From NCBI RefSeq assembly GCF_008831545.1, contig NZ_CP044523.1:1798001-1862000 (forward strand): 64,000 bases of DNA. The letters run 5' to 3'. A model generated the notes under the pieces. The model worked only from the letters and a program-made list of their open reading frames with translations. It searched no databases and had not been told where the DNA came from. Both the position numbers and the translations under genes were made by a program. Of this stretch, positions 53,598-61,227 are shown in pieces (position 1 is the first letter of the stretch; the number at the start of each line of letters is the position of its first letter). This DNA is from Halorussus halophilus. Lineage in GTDB: Archaea; Halobacteriota; Halobacteria; Halobacteriales; Haladaptataceae.

Positions 53598-54179
53598 TCA
53601 CCGATTTCGAACTTCGACCGACGTACCTCTCGGACCGGTGGTCACGACTGCGTCGAACAGATGCTCGAACGTGGCGACGGTCGTCTGGTCGTGAGCGGCA
53701 GGGTCTAAGCGATACCATCCGATGCCGTTGCTGTGCTCGACGCGACCGCTCACGAGATGCAGGAAAGAGAACGCGTCCTCGACGGTCACGTGGTCGAGGA
53801 GCGCGGTGAGAGAATCGAAGACGACCACTATCGACTCGTCGCCGCCGTGCCACCGCGTCAGCGCTTCGTTTATCTGGAGGCCGATGCCCGACAGGTCGTC
53901 CGGTGCTTCTCGCCGGACTTGTCCACGGGAGTGTTCGGTCGCCGGGGTGTCCTTCGTCGCTTCGACGACACGTACTTCGCTGGGGTCTACCGCCCGGAAT
54001 CGGTCTCGAATAGCGTCGGTGTTGGTGTCGGCGTCGGTGTCTGCGTCAGCGTCGGTGTCGGCATAGCTAACGACGAGTAGGCGTGGTGACTCGGGAACTC
54101 GTTCGAGACAGAGTTCCTGCGTCTCGTCCGAGACGAGGGCCAGAACGCTCGTCCCGTTCGGTAGCGGTCTAGAATTCAT
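53598..54179 (-). CDS. RecA-like protein of haloarchaeal signalling (DUF7504-like)
   Basis: A 193-residue protein. NGTSVLALVSDETQELCLER and ESPRLLVVSYAD resemble the start of KaiC/RecA-like haloarchaeal proteins, but no Walker A P-loop is present. ESIVVVFDSLTALLDHVTVE looks like the Walker B strand and LVSGRVEHSNGIGWYRLDP the next element. It fits the DUF7504 type as I recall it. A tandem DADTDAD repeat lies at residues 43-54. It is convergent with the CHAT gene. Confidence 0.6.
   Translation of the reverse strand: MNSRPLPNGTSVLALVSDETQELCLERVPESPRLLVVSYADTDADADTDADTNTDAIRDRFRAVDPSEVRVVEATKDTPATEHSRGQVRREAPDDLSGIGLQINEALTRWHGGDESIVVVFDSLTALLDHVTVEDAFSFLHLVSGRVEHSNGIGWYRLDPAAHDQTTVATFEHLFDAVVTTGPRGTSVEVRNR
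54010..54062. repeat. 6-bp tandem repeat within the DUF7504-like gene
   Basis: Imperfect GTCGGT units on the plus strand encode alternating Asp-Ala/Thr residues. The unit keeps the frame, so copy-number change would alter the length of an acidic loop only. Confidence 0.6.
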
Positions 54180-54275
54180 ATCTCCCTGTATCGAGAACGA
54201 CTACTGAAACAGGTCATATTAACTTCTCGTTTTGCTGGCAAGAAGTTCCGACGAACCGCCCGCCGACTTCTACGG

Positions 54276-54686
54276 TCAGTCCGACGACGGGTCTGTGTCG
54301 GTCTCGTCTTCGTCGTCGTTCTCGTCGCGTTGGTCCAAACTTTCCTCGTGCTGGTCCGCGCGCGTTCCGTCGCCCTCGTTCGGTCGTCGCGCGAGTCGGT
54401 CGAACCGCGACTGAGCATCGGAAACGCGCCGCTCGGTCTCCTCGGCGTCGTACTCGATTTCGACGACGGTGCCGTCCCCCACTCGCAACTCGCAGACCGC
54501 GTCCTGCCGACGTGCCTCTTCGGGGAGTTCCGACGCCGACAGTAGCTTCTCGGCGACTACTCCGTCGTCGCCCTCCAACAGGAAGACGGCGACCCTGTTG
54601 TCGTCTCCGTCGTCTTCCTGCGTGTCCTCGAACCGGTCGAGTACTGCGGTGTAGGTGCCGTCAGCGACCATGTTGGGACGCTCCAT
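54276..54686 (-). CDS. DUF3006 family protein
   Basis: A 136-residue protein. MVADGTYTAVLDRFEDTQED and VVEIEYDAEETERRVSDAQS are the beta-strand core and linker helix of DUF3006, followed by an acidic tail. Its ATG overlaps the stop of the next gene as TAATG, so it is co-translated with the metallo-beta-lactamase protein. DUF3006 proteins often accompany ComEC-like MBL enzymes; the role is unknown. Confidence 0.85.
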   Translation of the reverse strand: MERPNMVADGTYTAVLDRFEDTQEDDGDDNRVAVFLLEGDDGVVAEKLLSASELPEEARRQDAVCELRVGDGTVVEIEYDAEETERRVSDAQSRFDRLARRPNEGDGTRADQHEESLDQRDENDDEDETDTDPSSD

Positions 54687-56143
54687 TAGCCATCATACTG
54701 TTCCTCCAACACGAGTGTCCCTTCGGCAGTGTGGACGAAAACCGTGTCGCCGTCGTTGTTCCAGACTGGACTGTCGGCGTTCCAGTAGTAGTCCGGCGGT
54801 GCGTCTTCGCCGGTGCCGGTGTGGAGTGTGAGCGTTTCGCCCGGTTTCAGCGTCGTTCCTTGGGGGAAGGTGTACTCGTGGTCCGCCTCGTCGGAGACTG
54901 TCCATCCCGAGAGGTCGAGCGACTCTTGGCCGTCGTTTCGAAGGACGACGTACTCGTCGTTCAAATTCGACTGTTCTTCGCCCGCCGCGTCGGGGTGTGC
55001 CTCTGCGAGCGAGAGGGTTGCGTCTGCTTTGGCCCCAGTCGTACCACCATCTGTTGCAACGGTTTCGCCACTGGCCGTCCCCGACAGCGACTGCCCGCCA
55101 CCGATTCGGAAGCGCCCGCGTTCTTCGAGCGGGTCGTCCGCACCCGGCGAGACGCCGGACACAGACCGAATTTTCGCGGGGTCTGTCGGGGCCGCACGCT
55201 GAGTTTTCACGACCACTCGGTCGCCGTCCGTCTCGAAGACGACGTCGCCGTGGACGCCGGTCCAGTAGGTCGGAATTTGGCGCTCGGCGAGTCGTTCGAG
55301 AACTTCGTCGTGTGGGTGCCCGTACGGTGAGTCGTACGCGCTCTGGATAGCGACGACGCGGGGCGTCGTCGCCGCGAGGAATCCGGGCGAACTGCTCGAA
55401 TTACTACCGTGGTGCCCTGCCGAGAGGAGGGTCGAATCGAGTCGCTTCTGCTGGCTGTCTTGCAGATACCCTTCACCGTCGCGCTCGACGTCGCCGGGGA
55501 GTAGGACGCTGGCGTTCTCGTAGCCGACCCGAAGCACGAGGCTGTTCTCGTTGCGGTCCTTCCTGTCGAGGTAGCCCTTCGGTGGACTGAGAACTCGCAC
55601 TGACGCGCCTTCCATCGGAATCACGTCGCCCGCTCGGGACTGATAGAGCGTGACGTTGTGTTCCTCCACGGCGTCGAGGTAGCGGTCGTAGGTATCTGTC
55701 GAAGCGGCGATTCCGGGGTCGTAGATTGCGCCGACACCGTCTGCTTGAGTCTCGTAGTAGTCGATGACCGCGGCGTGGCCGCCGATGTGGTCTGCGTCGG
55801 CGTGGGAGGTCACGAGATAGTCGATGCGAGAGATGTCGTGCTCCCGGAGGTAGTCGAGGACGTACTCGCCGTCGTCGTCCCAGTTGCCGGTGTCGTACAA
55901 CAGCGTCTCACCCGACGGGCCGACGACGAGGATGCTCGTTCCCTGCCCGACGTGGATGAAGTGAACCGAAAGCGTCCCGTCGTCGGCGAGCGACCCGACA
56001 GTGGCGTCTCCCGTCCCTGTGTCTCCTCCGGTCGTCTCCGTTGGCCCGGACGCACCGAGACACCCGGCGAAGACGAGCAGGAGCGCGACGGAGAGGGCAG
56101 CGAGACTGGTGTGGGACAGAACGGCGTCTGCCGAAGATGACAT
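54686..56143 (-). CDS. ComEC-like metallo-beta-lactamase lipoprotein with lamin-tail domain
   Basis: A 485-residue exported protein. The lipobox VALLLVFAGC is at about residues 18-27. The MBL domain (about 60-300) has LSVHFIHVGQGTSILVVGPS, LVTSHADADHIGGHAAVIDY with the metal ligands, and SAGHHGSNSSSSPGFL, as in ComEC MBL domains. A C-terminal lamin-tail (LTD) domain (about 380-480) shows YVVLRNDGQESLDLSGWTVS. It may be an extracellular nuclease or phosphodiesterase. DUF3006 follows immediately. Confidence 0.88.
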   Translation of the reverse strand: MSSSADAVLSHTSLAALSVALLLVFAGCLGASGPTETTGGDTGTGDATVGSLADDGTLSVHFIHVGQGTSILVVGPSGETLLYDTGNWDDDGEYVLDYLREHDISRIDYLVTSHADADHIGGHAAVIDYYETQADGVGAIYDPGIAASTDTYDRYLDAVEEHNVTLYQSRAGDVIPMEGASVRVLSPPKGYLDRKDRNENSLVLRVGYENASVLLPGDVERDGEGYLQDSQQKRLDSTLLSAGHHGSNSSSSPGFLAATTPRVVAIQSAYDSPYGHPHDEVLERLAERQIPTYWTGVHGDVVFETDGDRVVVKTQRAAPTDPAKIRSVSGVSPGADDPLEERGRFRIGGGQSLSGTASGETVATDGGTTGAKADATLSLAEAHPDAAGEEQSNLNDEYVVLRNDGQESLDLSGWTVSDEADHEYTFPQGTTLKPGETLTLHTGTGEDAPPDYYWNADSPVWNNDGDTVFVHTAEGTLVLEEQYDG

Positions 56144-56264
56144 GCGACTCGCTACGCACGGATACGGTAACACTTCTTTTCATCTACGTTGACAGGTCTG
56201 TCCGAGAACTCACGCGCTCCGGCCGGGCACAAGCGTTTAGCGGCGGGTTGTACTACTCTCACGC

Positions 56265-56801
56265 ATGGTAGACGTGGCAGGTCACTTCGCGATGGCGTTG
56301 TTGTTCGTGCTACCGGCGTGGTATCTGGCCGACGACACCGGGACCGCTAGCCGGTTCGTCGGACTCGCCATGGTGACTGCGATGCTGCCCGACAGCGACC
56401 TCTTCTTGGGACAACTCTTGTTCCTCAACATCAACCACCACGGTATCACTCACTCGTTGACGTTCGTCGTCCCCGCGAGCATCGTCTTCGGGGCGATTGC
56501 GACGGGACTGGTCGTCTGGTACCCCCGACGAACGACACCGCGTGCAGTGAAGTCGGTCGAACCGCTCTCGGCGTTCAAGTTCACGACGGCGGCGTTTCTC
56601 GTCGGCGGGGTGAGCCACCTCTTCGCGGATATCCTTTCGGCACCGGACATCGCGCCGCCCATCAAGCCCCTGATGCCGTTCTCCTACGCGACGTTGGGCA
56701 TCGACGTGGTCTACTACGACGGCGTCTTCGTGAATTTCGGGTTGCTCGTCGTAGCGCTCGTCGCGCACGGACTGGCGTATCGCTCGGCGAAAGCAGAATG
56801 A
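56265..56801 (+). CDS. Membrane-bound metal-dependent hydrolase (DUF457/YdjM-like)
   Basis: A 178-residue protein with about four to five helices. MVDVAGHFAMALLFVLPAWY, AMLPDSDLFLGQLLF, NINHHGITHSLTFVVPA and FLVGGVSHLFADILSA show the conserved His/Asp of this family, whose substrates are unknown. It is divergent from the MBL gene across about 120 bp. Confidence 0.85.
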   Translation: MVDVAGHFAMALLFVLPAWYLADDTGTASRFVGLAMVTAMLPDSDLFLGQLLFLNINHHGITHSLTFVVPASIVFGAIATGLVVWYPRRTTPRAVKSVEPLSAFKFTTAAFLVGGVSHLFADILSAPDIAPPIKPLMPFSYATLGIDVVYYDGVFVNFGLLVVALVAHGLAYRSAKAE

Positions 56802-56807
56802 CTGTTA

Positions 56808-58262
56808 CTACTTCGCTTTCAGATTGTGAACCGCGTCGAGCCACTCGATTATCTCGGCGGTCGGTTCGATGGCGTCGGCGATAGCCTCAGCAGACTTGTA
56901 CGCCATCGGCGCTTCGTCTACGACCGACTCGACGACGGACTCCGAGTAGACGCCCTCCATGGCTTCGCTGAACTCCGTCAGCGAGATGGTCTCGTGGGCG
57001 GCGCGGCGACTCATCACGCGGCCCGCGCCGTGCGGCGCGGTCTGGTGGTACGCCTCGTTCCCCTTTCCGCGGGCCAAAATCGACCCCTCGGCCATGTTGA
57101 ACGGGACGACGAGTCGTTGGCCTTCGCGGGCGGGCGTCGCCCCCTTCCGGATGGTCATGTCTTCGAAGTCGATGAAGTTGTGCGTCGATTGGAACTGCTC
57201 TGCTGGTTCGACGCCGAGCGCGTCGCAGATTGCCTCGCTCATCAGTTCGCGGTTCCAGCGGGCGTACTGCTGGGCGAACAGCATGTCCACGTAGTAACCG
57301 TGGGCTTCGCGGCCCTCCAGCCAGTCGAGGTCTTCGTTTCGACTCGATTCTGCGTCGTGGGCGGGACGAAGACTCGCCAGTAGGTCGAAGGCGTCCTCGA
57401 TGTCGCCGCCGTCGAAGTCTTGCCGGACTCGGTCCTTGCGGATGTGGGACTCGCCTTTGCCGCCCGTGACCCACTCGAAGAGGTCGCCACCTTCGACCGT
57501 CTCCGGGTCGAACTTGAGATAGTCGCCGTATCCCTCCGGGATCGCGTCTCGAATTTCATCCGCGCCGCGGTAGTCGGTCGCTTTCTCTTGCCAGTGCTGG
57601 GCCACCGACATGCCGAGATAGCGCGACCCGCTGTGGACGACGAGCCAATACTCGCCGGACTCGCGGCCGCGAGCGAACTCCACGAAGTGGTTCCCACCGC
57701 CGAGCGTTCCTGCACTCTGGATGACGTGGCCCATGCCTTGATTCTGGCTGGCTAGCACGCGCCGACAGAGCGACTTGAAGTACTCGCCGTCGTAGCCGTC
57801 GAAGTCGAACGTCAGCGGGTCGATTTCGCGGCCGAACTGCTCGCGGTACGCCGCGTCGAACTGTTCGAACACCTCGTTCGCTCGCTCGAAGGGGAACTCC
57901 TCGACGAGATGGGGCGCGTCGTCGTACTCGTGGACGTTTCTGCCCATCGGGACTGCCTGTCGGACGCGTCGTTCGCGCTCGTCGTCTTCGAGGGGTAGTT
58001 CGTCGCCGAGGTTGGTCGTGCACATGCCACAGCCGACGTCCACGCCGACGACGTTCGGAACGATGCGGTCGCCCAGCGGCATCGTGAACCCGATTGGCGC
58101 ACCGGCACCCCAGTGGGTGTCGGCCATCACGCGAACCGGTTCGGTGAACGCGGGGTGGTCGATGAGTTCTTGAATCTGCGCTCGACACTGCTCCTCCACG
58201 AGGCTCTCGTCCTCGACCATCACGCGGGCGTCGGTGTGCGCCCCAGTCATCTCGATAGGCAT
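56808..58262 (-). CDS. RtcB family RNA ligase, without the long N-terminal region
   Basis: A 484-residue protein. MADTHWGAGAPIGFTMPLGD and VVGVDVGCGMCTTNL start the fold, with the metal Asp and Cys. GGGNHFVEFA and LVVHSGSRYLGM follow, then STHNFIDFEDMTIRKGA and HGAGRVMSRRAAHETISL with the guanylated His. All catalytic positions of RtcB are present. The N-terminus resembles the shorter bacterial RtcB more than the tRNA-splicing archaeal form, so it may be an RNA-repair paralogue. Confidence 0.85.
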   Translation of the reverse strand: MPIEMTGAHTDARVMVEDESLVEEQCRAQIQELIDHPAFTEPVRVMADTHWGAGAPIGFTMPLGDRIVPNVVGVDVGCGMCTTNLGDELPLEDDERERRVRQAVPMGRNVHEYDDAPHLVEEFPFERANEVFEQFDAAYREQFGREIDPLTFDFDGYDGEYFKSLCRRVLASQNQGMGHVIQSAGTLGGGNHFVEFARGRESGEYWLVVHSGSRYLGMSVAQHWQEKATDYRGADEIRDAIPEGYGDYLKFDPETVEGGDLFEWVTGGKGESHIRKDRVRQDFDGGDIEDAFDLLASLRPAHDAESSRNEDLDWLEGREAHGYYVDMLFAQQYARWNRELMSEAICDALGVEPAEQFQSTHNFIDFEDMTIRKGATPAREGQRLVVPFNMAEGSILARGKGNEAYHQTAPHGAGRVMSRRAAHETISLTEFSEAMEGVYSESVVESVVDEAPMAYKSAEAIADAIEPTAEIIEWLDAVHNLKAK

Positions 58263-58424
58263 CGCTACTACTCGATTCGAGCGGTTGCTGAGACAAGAAA
58301 GTGTCTGAATCGTGGTAGCACGCACCCCTCGAAACCGAACCGCCAATCGACGGGCCTCGTCGGAAACCGCGAAGTCCGGCACTTCATGGAAAGATACATT
58401 GCGGAATCTGGTGAACAGTTCGAC

Positions 58425-59354
58425 ATGGAAATCGAGGACGCTACGGTCGCTATCACCGGAGCAGGCGGACTAATCGGCTCGGCTATGTGTCGCCGACTCT
58501 CCGCCCCCGACATCGTCGCCATCGACAACTTCTCGAAGGGGAGACGGGAGTGGATTCCGGACGGTCCCGAGGTACGAGAGGCCGACCTCACCGACCCCGA
58601 AGACGTGGAAGCGGTCATCACCGACGACATCGACCTCGTCGTCCACCTCGCCGCGCGCTCGGACGCCAACGACGCGGACCCGCGCGGCCAGTACGAGGAC
58701 AACGTGGCGATGGTGTACAACCTCCTCGAACGACTCGACGAAATCGACGTCGATAACTTCGCGTTCGCCTCCTCGTCTGCGGTCTACGGCGAGGCACCGC
58801 GACCGACGCCCGAGGACTACGCACCGCTTGAACCGACCAGCGAGTACGGCGCGAGCAAACTGGCTTGCGAAGGCGTCCTCTCGACGTACGCCCACTCGTA
58901 CGGCCTGAACGTCTGGCAGTTCCGATTCGCGAACGTCATCGGCCTCCACCAGCGCGGCAACGTCGTCCCCGACTTCGTCGAGAAGCTACTGGACGACGGG
59001 TCACAACTCCACATCCTCGGCAACGGCCGACAGGAGAAGTCCTACGTCCACGTAGACGACTGCGTAGACGCGATGCTCCACGTCGTCCAGCACACCGACC
59101 CGTCACCGCTCACGACGTTCAACATCGGCACGGCGACCACGACGACGGTGACCCAAATCGCAGAAGTCGTCTCCGACGTGATGGGACTCGACCCCGAGTT
59201 CGTCTACGAAGGCGGCGAGCGCGGTTGGACGGGCGACGTACCGCGGATGAAACTCTCCACCTCGAAAATCGGCCAGACGGGGTGGTCGCCAGCGCACAGT
59301 AGCGAGGAAGCGATTCGCCGAGCGGCCGAAGAGTTGTACGAAGAACTGCGCTGA
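58425..59354 (+). CDS. NAD-dependent epimerase/dehydratase
   Basis: A 309-residue extended-SDR protein. The NAD motif is VAITGAGGLIGSAMCRRLSA, followed by NFAFASSSAVYGEAPRPTPE and EYGASKLACEGVLSTYAHSY (the YxxxK catalytic pair). The end HILGNGRQEKSYVHVDDCVD is typical of UDP-glucose 4-epimerase-type enzymes. An in-frame ATG at 58386 exists, but a weak TATA-like stretch favours 58425. It acts on a nucleotide sugar, probably for surface glycan or lipid synthesis. Confidence 0.9.
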   Translation: MEIEDATVAITGAGGLIGSAMCRRLSAPDIVAIDNFSKGRREWIPDGPEVREADLTDPEDVEAVITDDIDLVVHLAARSDANDADPRGQYEDNVAMVYNLLERLDEIDVDNFAFASSSAVYGEAPRPTPEDYAPLEPTSEYGASKLACEGVLSTYAHSYGLNVWQFRFANVIGLHQRGNVVPDFVEKLLDDGSQLHILGNGRQEKSYVHVDDCVDAMLHVVQHTDPSPLTTFNIGTATTTTVTQIAEVVSDVMGLDPEFVYEGGERGWTGDVPRMKLSTSKIGQTGWSPAHSSEEAIRRAAEELYEELR

Positions 59355-59423
59355 GCGGACTGATTCCAGCGCTACTTCTTCTCGAACGTCACCAGGTTGT
59401 TTCGGGGGACGCCGTACTGGGCG

Positions 59424-59633
59424 CTACTCGGATTGCCACGCGTCCCGGCAGTCTTCGTCACAGAACAGGTACACAACGACGTTCTCGTCGTCGAAGGACG
59501 TTCGCGTCGGAAGCCACTCCGTGCTATCGAGAAGGGTGCCACAGTCGGCACACACTTTCTCGACTGACTCGCTCTCTTTACTCTCTCTGCGAGAGGCGTC
59601 TGCAATCGTCTCGTCGCTCTCTCGGTCGGTCAC
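59424..59633 (-). CDS. Small zinc-finger protein (DUF7576-like)
   Basis: A 69-residue protein. The first 26 residues are acidic and disordered. Then KVCADCGTLLDSTEWLPTRT and VVVYLFCDEDCRDAWQSE form two Cys pairs (CADC and CDEDC) in a treble-clef zinc-finger pattern. I recall this as a haloarchaeal DUF7576. It probably binds nucleic acid or protein. Confidence 0.75.
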   Translation of the reverse strand: MTDRESDETIADASRRESKESESVEKVCADCGTLLDSTEWLPTRTSFDDENVVVYLFCDEDCRDAWQSE

Positions 59634-59776
59634 TATCCCTCCTCCATCCGGTGCGGTCTCGTACAGTCCGAGGGGCGATTGGGTGAGTCTGTCGTGACGG
59701 GCGTCCGAATGTCGTGCTGTTTAGCTAGCATCGTCTGGTTTCGGTCTACGGTGTCTGTCGTCGGTCGAGCCTTCGA

Positions 59777-60091
59777 TTAGGCGGTGTCTGCTTCCTCGGC
59801 GAGCGAGAGGGTCTCCGCGAGCGTCCCGTCGCCGTCTACCTTCGTGACTGTAATCGTGTTCTGACTGGTGACTGCCACCAGACAGTCGGCCATCTCGAAG
59901 ACGACGACTCCCCGCCGTTTCTGTGGCACCGTCGGTCGGTCGAACAACTGGTCGAGTGCCCCCGCGTCGATACTCTCGTCGAGCGGCGGGAGTTCCGTCG
60001 CTGGTGTTCCGGTGACCTCCGAAACGGCGTCTACGATAGCGGTACTGGCCGATTCACCGTCTCGAAGCGTCTGTCGTGCTCTCTCGCTCAT
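59777..60091 (-). CDS. HalOD1 output domain protein
   Basis: A 104-residue protein. ARQTLRDGESASTAIVDAVS, EVTGTPATELPPLDESIDAG and GVVVFEMADCLVAVTSQNTI match the HalOD1 pattern, an output domain usually attached to or adjacent to haloarchaeal histidine kinases and response regulators. Here it stands alone. An inverted repeat (TCTAA...TTAGA) lies just upstream of the ATG at 60094-60107. Confidence 0.8.
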   Translation of the reverse strand: MSERARQTLRDGESASTAIVDAVSEVTGTPATELPPLDESIDAGALDQLFDRPTVPQKRRGVVVFEMADCLVAVTSQNTITVTKVDGDGTLAETLSLAEEADTA

Positions 60092-60093
60092 TA

Positions 60094-60107
60094 TCTAATT
60101 ATTTAGA
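60094..60107. promoter_or_regulatory. Inverted repeat next to the HalOD1 start
   Basis: TCTAA and TTAGA separated by four bases abut the start codon. It could be an operator or simply AT-rich leader. Confidence 0.3.
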
Positions 60108-60136
60108 CTATCTCTCGGCGCGGCCATAGTCCTACG

Positions 60137-60152
60137 TCGTATATGTGTAGCC
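60137..60152 (-). promoter_or_regulatory. Shared promoter motif, HalOD1 copy
   Basis: TCGTATATGTGTAG on the plus strand recurs at 60605-60620. It lies 46-61 bp upstream of the HalOD1 ATG. Confidence 0.5.
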
Positions 60153-60263
60153 GTCACGGGAAACGCCCCGGTATAGATATAGGAACCGTGTAACCCGACG
60201 AGAGACGACGCTCGCGGAAGTCGTCGAGAGTTCGAAGAACGAAGGCTACGGATTTCGAAACGA

Positions 60264-60422
60264 CTACTCGGTAACTGGATACGTGACCGACGAGTCGATC
60301 CAGGCGTGGTCGTTCTCGCTGTCCTGTAACACGACTCGCGGCTTCTCGTTTCGGTCGGTCTCGTACTTCGTCATTTCGTATCGGTCGAGCGCGTCCCACC
60401 GGGGGACGAACTGTCGCGCCAT
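60264..60422 (-). CDS. 52-residue haloarchaeal protein (DUF7331-like)
   Basis: A small acidic-basic protein: MARQFVPRWDALDRYEMTKY, then ETDRNEKPRVVLQDSENDHA and WIDSSVTYPVTE. I recall such short haloarchaeal proteins as DUF7331. The ATG overlaps the stop of an upstream small ORF as TAATG. Function unknown. Confidence 0.7.
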   Translation of the reverse strand: MARQFVPRWDALDRYEMTKYETDRNEKPRVVLQDSENDHAWIDSSVTYPVTE

Positions 60423-60556
60423 TACACCCACACCTCGGCGGCAGACGGACACACCGGGACCACATCTGACTGCGTTCGGGGTATTCGAAGGTCGGTGGCG
60501 GTCACGGCCGGTGTGTGCACTGATTCGGTGTCCGAAAACTGGACCATCTCTTGCAT
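60422..60556 (-). CDS. Predicted 44-residue coupled ORF
   Basis: ATG at 60556 opens MQEMVQFSDTESVHTPAVTA, with a Pro/Val/Cys end (TQSDVVPVCPSAAEVWV). Its stop overlaps the next ATG as TAATG. The motif at 60605-60620 lies 49-64 bp upstream, almost the same distance as in the HalOD1 gene. These two features suggest it is real; the sequence itself is not a recognised family. Confidence 0.45.
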   Translation of the reverse strand: MQEMVQFSDTESVHTPAVTATDLRIPRTQSDVVPVCPSAAEVWV

Positions 60557-60604
60557 TGGCTTACTCCAGTCCAGTTGTTTCGGACAGAGTGGGATAGATT
60601 TGAA

Positions 60605-60620
60605 TCGTATATGTGTAGGC
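60605..60620 (-). promoter_or_regulatory. Shared promoter motif, second copy
   Basis: TCGTATATGTGTAG on the plus strand, identical to the copy at 60137-60150. On the minus strand it reads as an AT-rich CACATATACGA element suitable for a promoter. Confidence 0.5.
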
Positions 60621-60734
60621 ACACAGCACCCCCCGCTAGTATACGTATTCGGTCGGCCGACGTCCGACTACTCGCGTCCGTCTCTCGCACCGGACGTGTC
60701 CGCCACTGACTCGCCGACTTGCGACGCCTGAATC

Positions 60735-60818
60735 GGGACCGCCGAACCAGGATTGGCGGACCGAAACTGACGAACCGGGACTACCGAACCGAGCTACCCG
60801 GTCGAGACTACTGAACCA
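60735..60818. repeat. Imperfect 42-bp tandem repeat
   Basis: Two 42-bp units, each holding two GAACC-ending blocks separated by 27 and 15 bp. About two thirds of positions match. Confidence 0.5.
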
Positions 60819-60919
60819 ATCCTCGTGAGCGCAGGTGTTTGTGTATTCGGGCGCGGGTGACCACGGGGGAATACACATACGAGGAACCCCTATTGGGGGA
60901 CAGCAGTCTAGACTGTTGT

Positions 60920-61207
60920 ATGTTCGTGCAAAACTGCGAGTTTTGTCAGACGACACTCAAAGCGGACTCCCTCCCTGAAATCAAGCAACGTGGAAAGGAA
61001 CATCTCGCGAGTAACCACCACGAGAGCTTCGCAGAACTGTTCGCGGAGAAGTACGCTGGCAGACGATGCGGTAACGAGTGTGGCTACACGTTCCCCGATG
61101 ACGTATCGAGAGTCGCTAACTCGGCATTTGTCTGCCCAAACTGTGACCACGACCACCTCAACCCGCTCGTCACGCAGTACGTGTTCTGGCGAATCAAACG
61201 CCAGTAA
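60920..61207 (+). CDS. Zinc-ribbon protein of unknown function
   Basis: A 95-residue protein with several Cys/His groups. FVQNCEFCQTTLKADSLPEI pairs with KEHLASNHHES like a C2H2-type finger, then RRCGNECGYTFPDDV and FVCPNCDHDHLNPLV form a ribbon. It is likely a nucleic-acid or protein binding zinc protein. It is convergent with the Bat-like gene. Confidence 0.75.
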   Translation: MFVQNCEFCQTTLKADSLPEIKQRGKEHLASNHHESFAELFAEKYAGRRCGNECGYTFPDDVSRVANSAFVCPNCDHDHLNPLVTQYVFWRIKRQ

Positions 61208-61227
61208 GTGGTCATGACCGCTCTCCG

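Larger units (their letters stand above)
60557..60919. other. 363-bp noncoding region with imperfect tandem repeat
   Basis: Upstream of the predicted 44-codon ORF and of the zinc-ribbon gene. It contains the promoter motif at 60605-60620 and an imperfect 42-bp tandem duplication at 60735-60818 built on GGGAC...CCGAACC. No gene is seen. Confidence 0.5.

Noticed and set aside
60735-60818. CRISPR-like repeats
   Set aside because: Only two imperfect 42-bp units with no regular spacers and no cas genes in the window.
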